From Streptomyces mirabilis (GTDB lineage Bacteria; Actinomycetota; Actinomycetes; Streptomycetales; Streptomycetaceae), in assembly GCF_039503195.1 (NCBI RefSeq), contig NZ_JBCJKP010000001.1:6572001-6636000 (forward strand): 64,000 nt of DNA, read 5' to 3'. The notes under the pieces were generated by a model. That model saw only the letters and a program-made list of their open reading frames with translations. It had not been told where the DNA came from and made no database searches. Shown piece by piece: positions 1 to 9,616 of this stretch. The translations under genes were made by a program, and so were the position numbers. The stretch's first letter is position 1, and every line of letters begins with the position of its first letter.

Positions 1-1
1 C

Positions 2-421
2 GACGACTCCGCGCCTCCTCTCAAGCGCGTCGACTACCGCGTCGAGCTGCTCACGGCGCGCCGCGCGGCGTCGTATCCCGTGGCGGCACCCGTGGGTCTG
101 CCGACGGCGTGGAAGGCGACCTCGGTGCGGTACGACGGCAGCGAGTTCGATGCCTGGCACCTGGGCTTCCACGACCCCGACGGTCAGTACGTGGCGATCG
201 AGCAGTCGACTCAGCCCGCGGCCGTCTTCATCGACTCGGCCAGCCAGGGCGCCAAGGAGACGAAGGCCACCCAGCGGATCGGTGACGCGACGTGGCAGCG
301 GTACGAGGGCGACCAGTACGACGCCCTCGTGCTCAGGGCCAAGGGGGCGACCACCGTGGTGACCGGGACGGCGTCGTTCGGGCAGCTGACGAAGATGGCG
401 GAGGCGCTGAGGACGTCATGA
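2..421 (+). CDS. DUF4245 family protein, C-terminal part (5' end off window)
   Basis: The reading frame is open from base 2 to the TGA at 419-421 and gives about 139 residues of a DUF4245 protein. The start lies outside the window. The recognisable core runs from the VDYRVELLTARRA region through a segment ending SFGQLTKMAEAL. DUF4245 proteins in actinobacteria usually have an N-terminal membrane anchor and an extracytoplasmic domain of unknown role; the anchor would be in the missing part. In streptomycetes this family often lies close to xseA/xseB and ispH, which agrees with the neighbours here. No catalytic motif is visible, so I assign no function beyond the family. Confidence 0.8.
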   Translation, partial: DDSAPPLKRVDYRVELLTARRAASYPVAAPVGLPTAWKATSVRYDGSEFDAWHLGFHDPDGQYVAIEQSTQPAAVFIDSASQGAKETKATQRIGDATWQRYEGDQYDALVLRAKGATTVVTGTASFGQLTKMAEALRTS

Positions 422-435
422 CGTAGTGACGTCAC

Positions 436-463
436 GACGTCGTGATGCTGTGACGTCGTGATG
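436..463. repeat. short direct repeat after DUF4245
   Basis: GACGTCGTGATG occurs at 436-447 and again at 452-463, within a run of GACGT-type words that begins at the stop codon of the DUF4245 gene. It is a local tandem duplication with no evident function. Confidence 0.5.
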
Positions 464-491
464 CGTCCGCCTCGTACGGCCGTGTACGCGT

Positions 492-529
492 GAGAAGGGC
501 CCCCGGCGCCATTGACGGGGGCCCTTCTC
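492..529. terminator. bidirectional terminator between convergent genes
   Basis: A perfect 14-bp stem (492-505 with 516-529, GAGAAGGGCCCCCG and its complement) encloses a 10-nt loop. It lies between the DUF4245 gene (plus) and the nitroreductase gene (minus) and could end transcription from both sides. Confidence 0.85.
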
Positions 530-565
530 GTCTCACGCGCGTACGCGCGGGGCGTACGCGGGGAC

Positions 566-1156
566 TCAGACGGTCGTGATGACCTGGTCGAACTCCAGGC
601 GCGGGGAGCGCGGGAACCAGGCGTCCTCGCCCGGCTTGCCGATGTTGACGACCATCAGCGGGGTGTGGTCGTCGTCCAGGAACTCCTTCTGGACGCCCGC
701 GAAGTCGAGACCGGTCATCGGGCCGGCGGCGAGGCCGGCGGCGCGGACGCCGATGATGAAGTACGCGGCCTGCAGCGCGGCGTTCAGCGCGGCGGCACCC
801 TCACGGGCCGGGCGCTCGGCGAAGAAGACGTCCTTGGCCTGCGGGAAGTGCGGGAACAGGGCGGGGAGCTCCTCGTGGAACTCGTTGTCCGCGGAGAGGA
901 TCGCGACCAGCGGGGCGGTGGCGGTCTTGGGCTGGTTGCCCTCGGCCATGTGCTGCACCAGGCGCTCGCGGGCCTCGGCGGAGCGGACCAGGGTGATGCG
1001 CAGCGGCGACTGGTTGAAGGCGGTCGGGCCGTACTTGACCAGGTCGTAGATCGCCTGCACCTGCTCGTCGGTCACCGGCTCGTCGGTGAACGTGTTGGCG
1101 GTACGGGCCTCGCGGAACAGCAGGTCCTGGGCGGCGGGGTCAAGAACGAGGGACAT
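566..1156 (-). CDS. Malonic semialdehyde reductase-like nitroreductase
   Basis: This 196-residue protein belongs to the nitroreductase superfamily, in the group annotated as malonic semialdehyde reductase (RutE/HadB-like). These are FMN enzymes that use NAD(P)H to reduce small aldehydes or nitro compounds in the cytoplasm. The flavin-binding N-terminal pattern is seen at about residues 15-60 (RTANTFTDEPVT, then YGPTAFNQSP). The central hydrophobic helix with AAYFIIGVRAAGLAAGPM and the C-terminal end PRSPRLEF also fit. Length is normal for the family. The gene stands alone, with its own promoter (1211-1239) and a terminator downstream. The in vivo substrate cannot be read from sequence. Confidence 0.85.
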   Translation of the reverse strand: MSLVLDPAAQDLLFREARTANTFTDEPVTDEQVQAIYDLVKYGPTAFNQSPLRITLVRSAEARERLVQHMAEGNQPKTATAPLVAILSADNEFHEELPALFPHFPQAKDVFFAERPAREGAAALNAALQAAYFIIGVRAAGLAAGPMTGLDFAGVQKEFLDDDHTPLMVVNIGKPGEDAWFPRSPRLEFDQVITTV

Positions 1157-1210
1157 CTAAAACCTTCTCGGTATGTGCGGTGGATCCGGGGGGATCGGTT
1201 GGCGATGTCG

Positions 1211-1239
1211 ACAGTACGGGGAGGAGGTTTAAGGTTCAA
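1211..1239 (-). promoter_or_regulatory. Promoter of the nitroreductase gene with overlapping palindrome
   Basis: On the minus strand TTGAAC (1234-1239) is followed after exactly 17 bp by TACTGT (1211-1216), a good match to a vegetative -35/-10 pair. It puts the start site about 50 nt upstream of the ATG at 1156. The -35 box lies inside the imperfect palindrome GGTTTAAGGTTCAACC (1226-1241), a plausible site for an HxlR- or MarR-type repressor. The boxes are seen; regulator identity is inference. Confidence 0.6.
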
Positions 1240-1326
1240 CCAAAAACGGGGTGAGGTGATCCGCTTCACAGGGAGTGAGGGGGAGCGAGGTCGCTTCCGG
1301 GCGCCGGGGTTCCGGGGGAACGACGA

Positions 1327-1355
1327 GGCCGCCGTCACCGAGCGGGACGGCGGCC
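1327..1355 (-). terminator. Terminator downstream of xseB
   Basis: A 10-bp perfect stem (1327-1336 with 1346-1355, GGCCGCCGTC and complement) with a 9-nt loop sits about 60 nt past the xseB stop codon and before the nitroreductase promoter, so it probably closes the xseA-xseB transcript. Confidence 0.6.
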
Positions 1356-1417
1356 GGGTGTCACTGGGGATGTCGCCGGGTGTCAGCGGCTTGCGGAAGG
1401 GAGCGAACGCCATGACG

Positions 1418-1681
1418 TCACCCGGAGTCGCGGCCCCCGTCCCCGTCCCCGTGCCCGTCTCCGTCCCCGCTCTCCGACTCCTCCTCGGCCAGCGCCGCGT
1501 CCAGGCGGGCCCGTGCGCCCTCCAGCCAGCGGCGGCAGACCTTCGCCAGCTCCTCGCCCCGCTCCCAGAGCGCCAGTGACTCCTCGAGCGTCGTGCCGCC
1601 CGCCTCCAGCCGGCGTACGACCTCGATCAGCTCGTCCCGCGCCTGCTCGTACCCGAGCGCCTCGTCCACCTTGCTGGTCAT
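1418..1681 (-). CDS. xseB: Exodeoxyribonuclease VII small subunit
   Basis: This 87-residue protein is the small subunit of exonuclease VII, which with XseA degrades single-stranded DNA in both directions to oligonucleotides. The conserved core is present: [20 protein letters not shown] at about residues 9-28, then [19 protein letters not shown] and a helix ending [11 protein letters not shown]. The last 15 residues are an Asp/Gly tail ([12 protein letters not shown]), probably disordered. The start codon lies 9 nt after the xseA stop, so the two genes are one operon and their products are expected to assemble together. Confidence 0.95.
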   Translation of the reverse strand: MTSKVDEALGYEQARDELIEVVRRLEAGGTTLEESLALWERGEELAKVCRRWLEGARARLDAALAEEESESGDGDGHGDGDGGRDSG

Positions 1682-1690
1682 GCGCCCACC

Positions 1691-2899
1691 CTATGCATCG
1701 ACTCGTACCGTGAATTCACCCTCGGCGACCCGCGCCCGCAACGCCTCGCCCGCCGCCACCTCGTCCGGATCCCGGACCACATGACCGTCGGCCTTCTGGA
1801 GCACCGCATACCCCCGTTGCAGGGTCGCGGCGGGGGAGAGGGCCACCACACGCGCGCGGGTGTGCGTCAGCTCCGAGTCGGCGCGGTCGAGCAGATGACC
1901 GAGCGTGCGCCGCCCGCGGTCCAGCAGCGCGGCGACCTGGTCGGCGCGCTCGTCGACCATCCGGTGCGGATCCTCTATCGAGGGCCGGGCCAGCGCGTGC
2001 GCGAGCCCGCGCTCCTCCCGGTCGATGAAGGACTGGACGCTCCGCCGCGCCCGGTCCCGCAGGAACCGCACCCGCTCGTACTCCTCCCCGACGTCCGGCA
2101 CGACCTTCTTGGCCGCGTCCGTCGGCGTGGACGCGCGCAGGTCGGCCACGAAGTCCAGCAACGGGTTGTCGGGCTCGTGCCCGATGGCCGACACGACCGG
2201 CGTACGACAGGCCGCGACCGCCCGTACGAGCTGCTCGTCCGAGAACGGCAGCAGATCCTCCACACTGCCGCCGCCGCGCGCCACGATGATCACGTCGACG
2301 GCGTCGAGCGCGTCCAGCTCCTTGACGGCCTGCACGACCTGCGGCACCGCGTGCACCCCCTGCACGGGGACGTTGCGCACCTCGAAGCGGACGGCCGGCC
2401 AGCGGTGCCGCGCGTTCTCCAGCACGTCCCGCTCGGCCGCGGACGCCCGCCCGCACACCAGTCCGATGAGCTGCGGCAGGAACGGCAGGGCCTTCTTGCG
2501 ATCGGCCGCGAACAGCCCCTCGCTCGCCAGGGACTTCTTCAACTGCTCGAGTCGTGCGAGGAGTTCCCCCACGCCGACCGGTTTGATCTCGGTGGCCCGC
2601 AGCGACAGCTGCCCGCGCGGCGCGTACCACTCAGGTTTCGCCAGGACGACGACGCGGGCGCCCTCGCTCACCACGTCCGCCACCGCCTCGAACACCTGCC
2701 GGTAGCAGGTGACGCTCACCGAGATGTCGTACGACGGGTCGCGCAGAGTCAGGAAGACGACGCCCGCGCCGGGGCGCCGCGACAACTGGGTGATCTGTCC
2801 CTCGACCCACACCGCGCCGAGCCGGTCGATCCACCCTCCGATGAGCCGCGACACCTCGCCGACGGGCAGCGGGGCGTCCGCGGACGTGTTGAGAGCCAT
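1691..2899 (-). CDS. xseA: Exodeoxyribonuclease VII large subunit
   Basis: 402 residues, normal for XseA. The OB-fold nucleic-acid-binding domain occupies about residues 10-110 ([20 protein letters not shown], then a Y-D-I-S-V-S-V-TC segment). The exonuclease domain follows, with [28 protein letters not shown] and [13 protein letters not shown] as the typical signatures. The C-terminal half is long helical coiled coil. The frame stays open upstream of [16 protein letters not shown], but that extension resembles nothing in the family, so I use the ATG at 2897-2899. It is co-transcribed with xseB. Confidence 0.93.
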   Translation of the reverse strand: MALNTSADAPLPVGEVSRLIGGWIDRLGAVWVEGQITQLSRRPGAGVVFLTLRDPSYDISVSVTCYRQVFEAVADVVSEGARVVVLAKPEWYAPRGQLSLRATEIKPVGVGELLARLEQLKKSLASEGLFAADRKKALPFLPQLIGLVCGRASAAERDVLENARHRWPAVRFEVRNVPVQGVHAVPQVVQAVKELDALDAVDVIIVARGGGSVEDLLPFSDEQLVRAVAACRTPVVSAIGHEPDNPLLDFVADLRASTPTDAAKKVVPDVGEEYERVRFLRDRARRSVQSFIDREERGLAHALARPSIEDPHRMVDERADQVAALLDRGRRTLGHLLDRADSELTHTRARVVALSPAATLQRGYAVLQKADGHVVRDPDEVAAGEALRARVAEGEFTVRVDA

Positions 2900-3254
2900 G
2901 CGCCCGAGACTAACGGCCCTCACTGACACAGAGCCCGCACCGGTTCTTGGCGCGGAGCGCCAGTGAGGGTGGGCGGGTGGGAGATCGCCGCGGAGCGGCG
3001 AGGAAAGGCCCGCGGAGCGACGTGCCGCCGCCACACTCGCGTGCGGCGGCGTGAACGCGGTCAGCGCGCCGATGCCGACCACCGACACCGGGCGGTCGGG
3101 CCCGTCGTGCCGGGCCGCCCACACCGCCGCGACCGGCGTGATGACCGCGGCGCACGGCAGCGCGGCCCGCGGCACCCCGGAATCGGTCTTCGACAGCGCC
3201 CGCGGACCCGCCGGTCACGGAGGCCATCTTTGACGCGTCGGGCGCGGCCTTACG
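2900..3254. other. Gene-free stretch with a possible degraded minus-strand frame
   Basis: Between divergent xseA and ispH no intact gene is evident. On the minus strand an ATG at 3227 begins [16 protein letters not shown]. About 50 nt further a different frame reads a GC3-rich, apolar stretch ([17 protein letters not shown], then [13 protein letters not shown]). Joining them needs one base removed or two added, unlike the single-base losses seen elsewhere. There is also an imperfect hairpin near 3024-3050. It could be a remnant or a small real gene. Confidence 0.35.
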
Positions 3255-3256
3255 AT
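3230..3256 (+). promoter_or_regulatory. Probable leaderless promoter of ispH
   Basis: TTGACG (3230-3235) and TACGAT (3251-3256) are separated by 15 bp, shorter than ideal. TACGAT ends 7 nt before the ATG at 3264, so the transcript would begin at or next to the start codon. There is no Shine-Dalgarno sequence, which fits a leaderless mRNA. Confidence 0.45.
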
Positions 3257-3263
3257 GGGTGCC

Positions 3264-4280
3264 ATGACTGCTTCGTCTGGCCGCCGTGTCCTGCTCGCCG
3301 CCCCCCGTGGCTACTGCGCGGGCGTGGACCGCGCCGTGATCGCCGTCGAGAAGGCCCTCGAGCAGTACGGGGCCCCGATCTATGTCCGCCACGAGATCGT
3401 CCACAACAAGTACGTCGTGCAGACCCTGGAGAAGAAGGGCGCGATCTTCGTCGAGCGGACGGCCGAGGTCCCCGAGGGGTCCATCGTCATGTTCTCGGCG
3501 CACGGCGTCGCCCCCGTCGTCCACGACGAGGCCGCGGCCGGCAGGCTCGCCACCATCGACGCGACCTGCCCGCTGGTCACCAAGGTGCACAAGGAAGCCG
3601 TCCGGTTCGCGAGCGAGGACTTCGACATCCTGCTGATCGGCCACGAGGGCCACGAGGAGGTCATCGGCACCTCCGGTGAGGCGCCCGACCACATCACCCT
3701 CGTGGACGGTCCCGAGGACGTCGCCAAGGTCGAGGTCCGCGACCCGTCCAAGGTCGTCTGGCTCTCCCAGACCACGCTGTCGGTCGACGAGACGATGGAG
3801 ACGGTCGACGCGCTGAAGGAGAAGTTCCCGCAGCTCATCTCCCCGCCCAGCGACGACATCTGCTACGCCACGCAGAACCGCCAGTTGGCCGTGAAGCGGA
3901 TGGGGGAGGAAGCGGACCTGGTCATCGTGGTCGGCTCGCGCAACTCCTCCAACTCCGTGCGTCTCGTCGAGGTCGCCAAGCTCGCGGGGGCGCGGGCGGC
4001 GTACCTCGTGGACTTCGCCGACGAGATCGAGGAGGGCTGGCTGGAGGGTGTGACGACGGTCGGTGTCACCTCGGGCGCCTCCGTCCCGGAGGTCCTGGTC
4101 GAGCAGGTCCTGGAGTGGCTCTCCGCCCGTGGCTTCGAGGACGTCGAGATCGTCAAGGCGGCCGAGGAGTCCATCACCTTCTCGCTGCCCAAGGAGCTGC
4201 GCCGGGATCTGCGCGCGGAGGCGGCGGCGCTGGTGGAGCAGCGCACGGCGGCGGGTTCTGCCGCCCCCTCCGAGAAGTGA
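3264..4280 (+). CDS. ispH: 4-hydroxy-3-methylbut-2-enyl diphosphate reductase
   Basis: IspH (LytB) is the last enzyme of the MEP pathway. It reduces HMBPP to IPP and DMAPP with a [4Fe-4S] cluster. The 338-residue product has all three cluster cysteines: C18 in [12 protein letters not shown]102 in [11 protein letters not shown] and C200 in [11 protein letters not shown]. The substrate-binding motifs [25 protein letters not shown] and [11 protein letters not shown] are also present. An in-frame ATG nine bases upstream would add MGA. I prefer 3264 because the -10-like TACGAT overlaps the upstream ATG. ppgK follows in the same direction after 29 nt. Confidence 0.96.
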   Translation: MTASSGRRVLLAAPRGYCAGVDRAVIAVEKALEQYGAPIYVRHEIVHNKYVVQTLEKKGAIFVERTAEVPEGSIVMFSAHGVAPVVHDEAAAGRLATIDATCPLVTKVHKEAVRFASEDFDILLIGHEGHEEVIGTSGEAPDHITLVDGPEDVAKVEVRDPSKVVWLSQTTLSVDETMETVDALKEKFPQLISPPSDDICYATQNRQLAVKRMGEEADLVIVVGSRNSSNSVRLVEVAKLAGARAAYLVDFADEIEEGWLEGVTTVGVTSGASVPEVLVEQVLEWLSARGFEDVEIVKAAEESITFSLPKELRRDLRAEAAALVEQRTAAGSAAPSEK

Positions 4281-4309
4281 CTGTCTGTCGTACGACGTAG
4301 CGTAGGGCC

Positions 4310-5056
4310 ATGCAGATCTTCGGCGTGGACATCGGCGGATCCGGGATCAAGGGTGCCCCTGTGGACCTGGACCGCGGCGAACTGACGGAGGAGCGCTACA
4401 AAGTGCTCACTCCCCGTCCGGCGACCCCGGACGCGGTGGCCGACGGCGTGAAGGAGGTCGTCGGTCACTTCGGCTGGACGGGACCCGTCGGCATCACCTT
4501 CCCCGGGGTGGTCACCGACGGCGCCACCATTCGTACGGCTGCCAACGTCGACAAGGCGTGGATCGACACCGACGCGCGTGCCCTGCTGAGCGCGCGGCTG
4601 GGCGGCCTGCCGGTGACGGTGCTGAACGACGCGGACGCGGCGGGTGTCGCCGAGATGCAGTTCGGCGCCGGGCGCGACCGTCGGGGCACGGTCCTCCTGC
4701 TCACCTTCGGTACGGGCATCGGCAGCGCGCTCTTCGCCGACGGCGAGCTGGTGGCGAACACGGAGCTGGGACACCTCGAACTGAACGGCCACGACGCGGA
4801 GAAGCGCGCCTCGACCAAGGCGAAGGAGGACCACGAGCTGACCTGGGAGCACTGGGCCCACCGGGTGCAGAAGTACCTCGCCCATGTGGAAATGCTCTTC
4901 TCGCCCGAGCTCTTCATCATCGGCGGCGGCGTCAGCCGCAAGGCCGACAAGTTCCTGCCGCTGATCGAGGGCATCAAGGCAGAGATTGTCCCGGCGCAGC
5001 TGCAGAACAACGCGGGGATCGTGGGGGCGGCGATGCGGGCGGCGAAGTCCGCGTAA
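4310..5056 (+). CDS. ppgK: Polyphosphate glucokinase (ROK family)
   Basis: 248 residues, typical for actinobacterial PpgK, which phosphorylates glucose with polyphosphate (often also ATP). The N-terminal phosphate loop DIGGSGIKG is at residues 6-14, the catalytic Asp is D107 in LNDADAAG, and the glycine motif [13 protein letters not shown] follows. The ROK zinc motif CxCGxxGC is absent, as is usual for PpgK, and ELGHLELNG stands in its place. The C-terminal nucleotide-side motif is [20 protein letters not shown] (4298-4303) lies 6 nt before the ATG and could give a leaderless transcript separate from ispH. Confidence 0.95.
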   Translation: MQIFGVDIGGSGIKGAPVDLDRGELTEERYKVLTPRPATPDAVADGVKEVVGHFGWTGPVGITFPGVVTDGATIRTAANVDKAWIDTDARALLSARLGGLPVTVLNDADAAGVAEMQFGAGRDRRGTVLLLTFGTGIGSALFADGELVANTELGHLELNGHDAEKRASTKAKEDHELTWEHWAHRVQKYLAHVEMLFSPELFIIGGGVSRKADKFLPLIEGIKAEIVPAQLQNNAGIVGAAMRAAKSA

Positions 5057-5108
5057 ACCCTCCGGGGCGCGCGGGGCGGGGCCGGGAGCCGGCGCCGGTG
5101 GGGCCGCG

Positions 5109-5193
5109 CCCGTCGGGTTAGTCGGCCCCGTCGCGCCCGTCGGCCCCGTTGTGTCCGTCGAGCCGTCGTATCCGTCGCGTCCCTCATGTCCGT
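5109..5193. repeat. Degenerate 9-nt repeat tract
   Basis: About nine imperfect copies of a CGTCGNNNC-like 9-mer lie between the ends of ppgK and the DUF6542 gene. There is no strong terminator hairpin here. The tract looks like slippage-generated intergenic sequence. Confidence 0.4.
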
Positions 5194-5783
5194 CAGACCG
5201 GACGGCGGCGCGGCTGGATCTCCGGGCGGGGCCCCCGGGCCGCCCTGCGCTGGGCGGCCCTGCGGGTCATCAGGCGGACCTTCCGTACGGTGGTGATGAC
5301 CCCCGCGACCAGCGTCCCCCCGTACAGCCATCCCGCCTGGGTCGCCAGCGCGGTGACCAGCCCCATCAGTTCGCCCCCGATACCGCCGCCCCCGTCGGCG
5401 ACGGGCAGCAGCCCGAACGCGAAGGCGATGGGCACGACGACGGGCGCGGTGACGATGTCTCCCCGTCGCACCCACAACGCGGTCAGCGCGGACACCGGCA
5501 GGAACAGCACCCCGTAGACCACCAGCGACGCCTCGAAGAGCAGCTGGTCGAGACAGGCGAGCGCGAACATCGTCGCCCCGCAGAACAGTCCGCCGCCGAG
5601 CCCGGTGAGCCGGGGGTTCGGCATCCGCCGTCGCGCTGGAGCGGGTCTGGGAGCAGGCGCGGGTCGCCGCGTGGGGGGCGCACTCCTGCGTACACGGTCG
5701 GCGGCGGCGCGCCCGGTCTGGGCGGGAAGAGGTGCGCCGCGTCGCGGTCTGTACTGAGGGGGACGCGTCCTGTGTTGCTCCAC
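5193..5783 (-). CDS. DUF6542 family membrane protein
   Basis: 196 residues. The first 55 are Pro/Arg-rich and probably cytoplasmic and disordered. Residues about 57-165 carry four hydrophobic segments (GLFCGATMFALACL, VVYGVLFLPVSALTAL, VVVPIAFAFGLLPVA, AGWLYGGTLVAGVITTV). The C-terminus is again strongly basic (RRAAQRRAARG). This matches the DUF6542 pattern, whose function is unknown. Its presence beside ispH/ppgK/ychF is the usual streptomycete arrangement. It is convergent with ppgK and divergent from ychF. Confidence 0.75.
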   Translation of the reverse strand: MEQHRTRPPQYRPRRGAPLPAQTGRAAADRVRRSAPPTRRPAPAPRPAPARRRMPNPRLTGLGGGLFCGATMFALACLDQLLFEASLVVYGVLFLPVSALTALWVRRGDIVTAPVVVPIAFAFGLLPVADGGGGIGGELMGLVTALATQAGWLYGGTLVAGVITTVRKVRLMTRRAAQRRAARGPRPEIQPRRRPV

Positions 5784-5959
5784 TGGACCAACTTAGGTCG
5801 GTTTATGTGCGGAATAGCGCCTCAGACACGCCGATGGGCCGACCTTGGCCATGCGTTCGATGCGTCGCCGGTAAGGGACCTCGCACCCCGTAGACTGGTG
5901 GATCGGCCCGCGCACCTTCGCGGACCTGTCGCCCACCCTCACGTACGGGAAGTCGCAAC

Positions 5960-7047
<1,088 letters not shown>

Positions 7048-7383
7048 CCGGTGACGTACCGCCACGTTGGCGGCCTGGCAAATCTGCAGGTCCCGAGATC
7101 GACCTCGTCGGTACAGACAGTGGGCCGGTGGCTCGGCAGGTCCACTTCGTCGGGTCTGCGGTTCCGGCTGGCCTTCCTGGCACGCGCGATCCCGCTCATC
7201 GAGCGTGGCCGCGGTGACGTGGCGCTGGAACGACTATGACGCCTTGGTGCGTGACATGCTCGCCGTCCCCGGCACCGCGACCCCGCCCGAGCCGTGAGAC
7301 CGTCAACGAGATGATCGACCTTCCTGGCCGATGACGTAGGGGCTCGCCTCCGTCGGCGTACCCGGAGCCGGGCCGGGCTGTCG
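7048..7383 (+). pseudogene. Gene-free stretch with a possible small gene remnant
   Basis: After ychF a frame from 7051 reads LRFRLAFLARAIPLIERGRG then DVALE, and stops at 7239. A different frame then continues as DYDALVRDMLAVPGTATPPEP to a TGA at 7297. The two halves look like one short protein broken by an indel, but the join needs one base removed or two added. I do not recognise the family. No terminator is evident. Confidence 0.3.
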
Positions 7384-9585
7384 GTGGTGGGCAGTAAGGT
7401 CGGGCCGGTGGGGAAACGTGAGCGGAGTCTGCTCGCCGAGGGCGTCGGACTGCACGAGGCCGCGCGGGGTGTGCTCGCCGATCACGCCCGCGCGCTCGAC
7501 GCGGTGCGCGCGGCGCTGGCCCCGATCCACGCCGAACTCGTCGGCAAGGAGCTGGAGTCCATCCCCGTCTCCCGGCTGAAGGACGTCACCGAGGGGCGGC
7601 TGCGGCTCGGAGCGCTGGAGACGGCCGGGTTCGCGTCGGTGCGGGCGGTGTACGAGGCGGGGCGGTACGAGCTGCGCCGGCTGCCCGGGGTGGGCGCGCA
7701 GACCGCCGACCGTGCCCTCGCGGCGGCCCGGCAGCTCGCGAGGGCGGTGGAGGAGACCGTCTCCGTACGGATGGACGTCGACCGGCCCGAGCCCCGCACG
7801 ACCGCCCTGGTGATCGCGCTGCGCACCCTCGTCGAGGCCGGTCCCGAGCTGCGCCGGGCCGTGGACGCGGCGACGCGGCTCGACGAGCGGCTCGGGGCGC
7901 TGCTGCCCGCGGCCAGGCCCGCCGGCGGACGGCTGGGGATGGTGCTCGCGGGGCGGGAGCGCCGACGGAGCGCGCTCGGCGCGGTCGCCGAACTGCGCGA
8001 GCTGACCGCCGACGCCGGCGCCCGTGAGGTACGCCTGCTGCTCGCGCAGGCCTCGACCGACCTGCTGCGGACGCCCGCCTCCGAGATCGAGGCGTGGGTC
8101 GACTTCGAGTTGCGTTCCGCGGAGTACTACAGCCAGCTCGCGGAGGTCTGCGAGCACCGTTCGGACGTGGCGGCCGTCGAGGGCTTCCTGCCCTCGGAGG
8201 TCGCCGAGCGGGTGCACGCCCAGACGCTGGACGACACCCGGCGCCGGGTCTCGTTGCGCGGCTACCAGGACTTCGGCGCCCGGTTCGCGCTCGCCCAGCG
8301 CCGGGTCGTCCTCGGCGACGAGATGGGGCTCGGCAAGACCGTGCAGGCCATCGCCGTACTCGCGCATCTCGCGGCGGACGGACACAGCCACTTCCTGGTC
8401 GTCTGCCCGGCCAGCGTACTGATCAACTGGACGCGCGAGATCGGCGCGCGCAGCACACTGCGGGCCCTGCCGGTGCACGGCGCGGAGCGGCTGGACGCCT
8501 ACGAGGAGTGGCGGGAGCGCGGGGGCGTCGCGATCACCACGTACGACATGCTGCACCGGCTGCCCGCCCCGGACGGCGAGGGCACGAAGCCGGGGATGGT
8601 GGTCGTCGACGAGGCGCACTACGTGAAGAATCCGGACACCCGCCGCTCCCGGGCGGTCGCGGCCTGGACAGGGCACTGCGAGCGCGTCCTGTTCCTCACC
8701 GGGACGCCCATGGAGAACCGGGTCGAGGAGTTCCGCACCCTCGTCCGCTACCTCCAGCCGGCCCTCCTCCCCGCGATACGGCACACCACCGCGGCCGCCG
8801 GCCCGCACGCCTTCCGCAAGTCCGTCGCCCCCGCCTATCTGCGCCGCAACCAGCGCGACGTCCTCACCGAACTGCCCGCGCTGGTGGAGGTCGACGAGTG
8901 GGAGGAGTTCAGCGCCGCGGACCGGGAGGCGTACCTCAAAGCGGTCGCGGACGGAAACTTCATGGCGATGCGCCGGGCCGCGTACGCCGACGCGGAGAAG
9001 TCCGCGAAGCTGGGACGACTGCGCGAACTGGTGGCCGAAGCGGCGGAGAACGGCCTGAAGGTGGTGGTGTTCTCCTACTTCCGCGATGTGCTGGCACTGG
9101 TCCGACAAGCCTTGGGAGAGGGCGTGTTCGGGCCGGTCTCCGGTGCCGTGCCCGCCGCGCGCCGGCAGCGTCTCGTCGACGACTTCACGGCCGCTCCCGG
9201 CCACGCGGTCCTCCTCTGCCAGATCGAGGCCGCCGGTATCGGCCTCAACCTTCAGGCCGCGTCCGTGGTCGTCCTGTGCGAACCGCAGGTCAAGCCCACC
9301 ATGGAACACCAGGCCGTGGCCCGCGCCCACCGGATGGGCCAGGTCCGCCCCGTCCAGGTGCACCGCCTCCTCGCCACCGACAGCGTCGACCAGCGCCTGC
9401 TGCACATCCTCAAGAACAAGACCCGCCTCTTCGACGCCTACGCCCGCCGCAGCGACACCGCCGAGCAGAGCCCGGACGCGGTCGACGTCTCCGACAGCGC
9501 CCTCGCCCGCCGCATCGTGGAGGAGGAGCACATACGACTGGCGGGCGTCGTGGGGCCTGGGCAGGGTGGTGCGCGGCAGCCCTGA
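7384..9585 (+). CDS. SNF2-family DEAD/DEAH helicase with helix-hairpin-helix
   Basis: 733 residues. The N-terminal third is helical and contains an HhH-like motif (LRRLPGVGAQTADRALAAA, around residues 98-116). The SNF2 helicase core follows: Walker A DEMGLGKT at residues 312-319, motif Ia VVCPASVLINW, motif II DEAH at 409-412, motif III LTGTPMEN, and the C-terminal lobe with AAGIGLNLQAA and ARAHRMGQVRPVQV. SNF2 proteins translocate on double-stranded DNA to remodel protein-DNA complexes. The target of this one is unknown. The start is uncertain (GTG at 7384, 7387 or 7408). It is a single gene, convergent with the PLP gene. Confidence 0.85.
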   Translation: MVGSKVGPVGKRERSLLAEGVGLHEAARGVLADHARALDAVRAALAPIHAELVGKELESIPVSRLKDVTEGRLRLGALETAGFASVRAVYEAGRYELRRLPGVGAQTADRALAAARQLARAVEETVSVRMDVDRPEPRTTALVIALRTLVEAGPELRRAVDAATRLDERLGALLPAARPAGGRLGMVLAGRERRRSALGAVAELRELTADAGAREVRLLLAQASTDLLRTPASEIEAWVDFELRSAEYYSQLAEVCEHRSDVAAVEGFLPSEVAERVHAQTLDDTRRRVSLRGYQDFGARFALAQRRVVLGDEMGLGKTVQAIAVLAHLAADGHSHFLVVCPASVLINWTREIGARSTLRALPVHGAERLDAYEEWRERGGVAITTYDMLHRLPAPDGEGTKPGMVVVDEAHYVKNPDTRRSRAVAAWTGHCERVLFLTGTPMENRVEEFRTLVRYLQPALLPAIRHTTAAAGPHAFRKSVAPAYLRRNQRDVLTELPALVEVDEWEEFSAADREAYLKAVADGNFMAMRRAAYADAEKSAKLGRLRELVAEAAENGLKVVVFSYFRDVLALVRQALGEGVFGPVSGAVPAARRQRLVDDFTAAPGHAVLLCQIEAAGIGLNLQAASVVVLCEPQVKPTMEHQAVARAHRMGQVRPVQVHRLLATDSVDQRLLHILKNKTRLFDAYARRSDTAEQSPDAVDVSDSALARRIVEEEHIRLAGVVGPGQGGARQP

Positions 9586-9616
9586 GGGACATGTCTTTCG
9601 ACGGCCGGCCCCGCGC

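Noticed and set aside
7303..9531. 742-codon minus-strand open frame opposite the SNF2 gene
   Set aside because: The plus strand shows complete helicase motifs. The antisense frame is His/Arg/Gly-rich without any conserved pattern.
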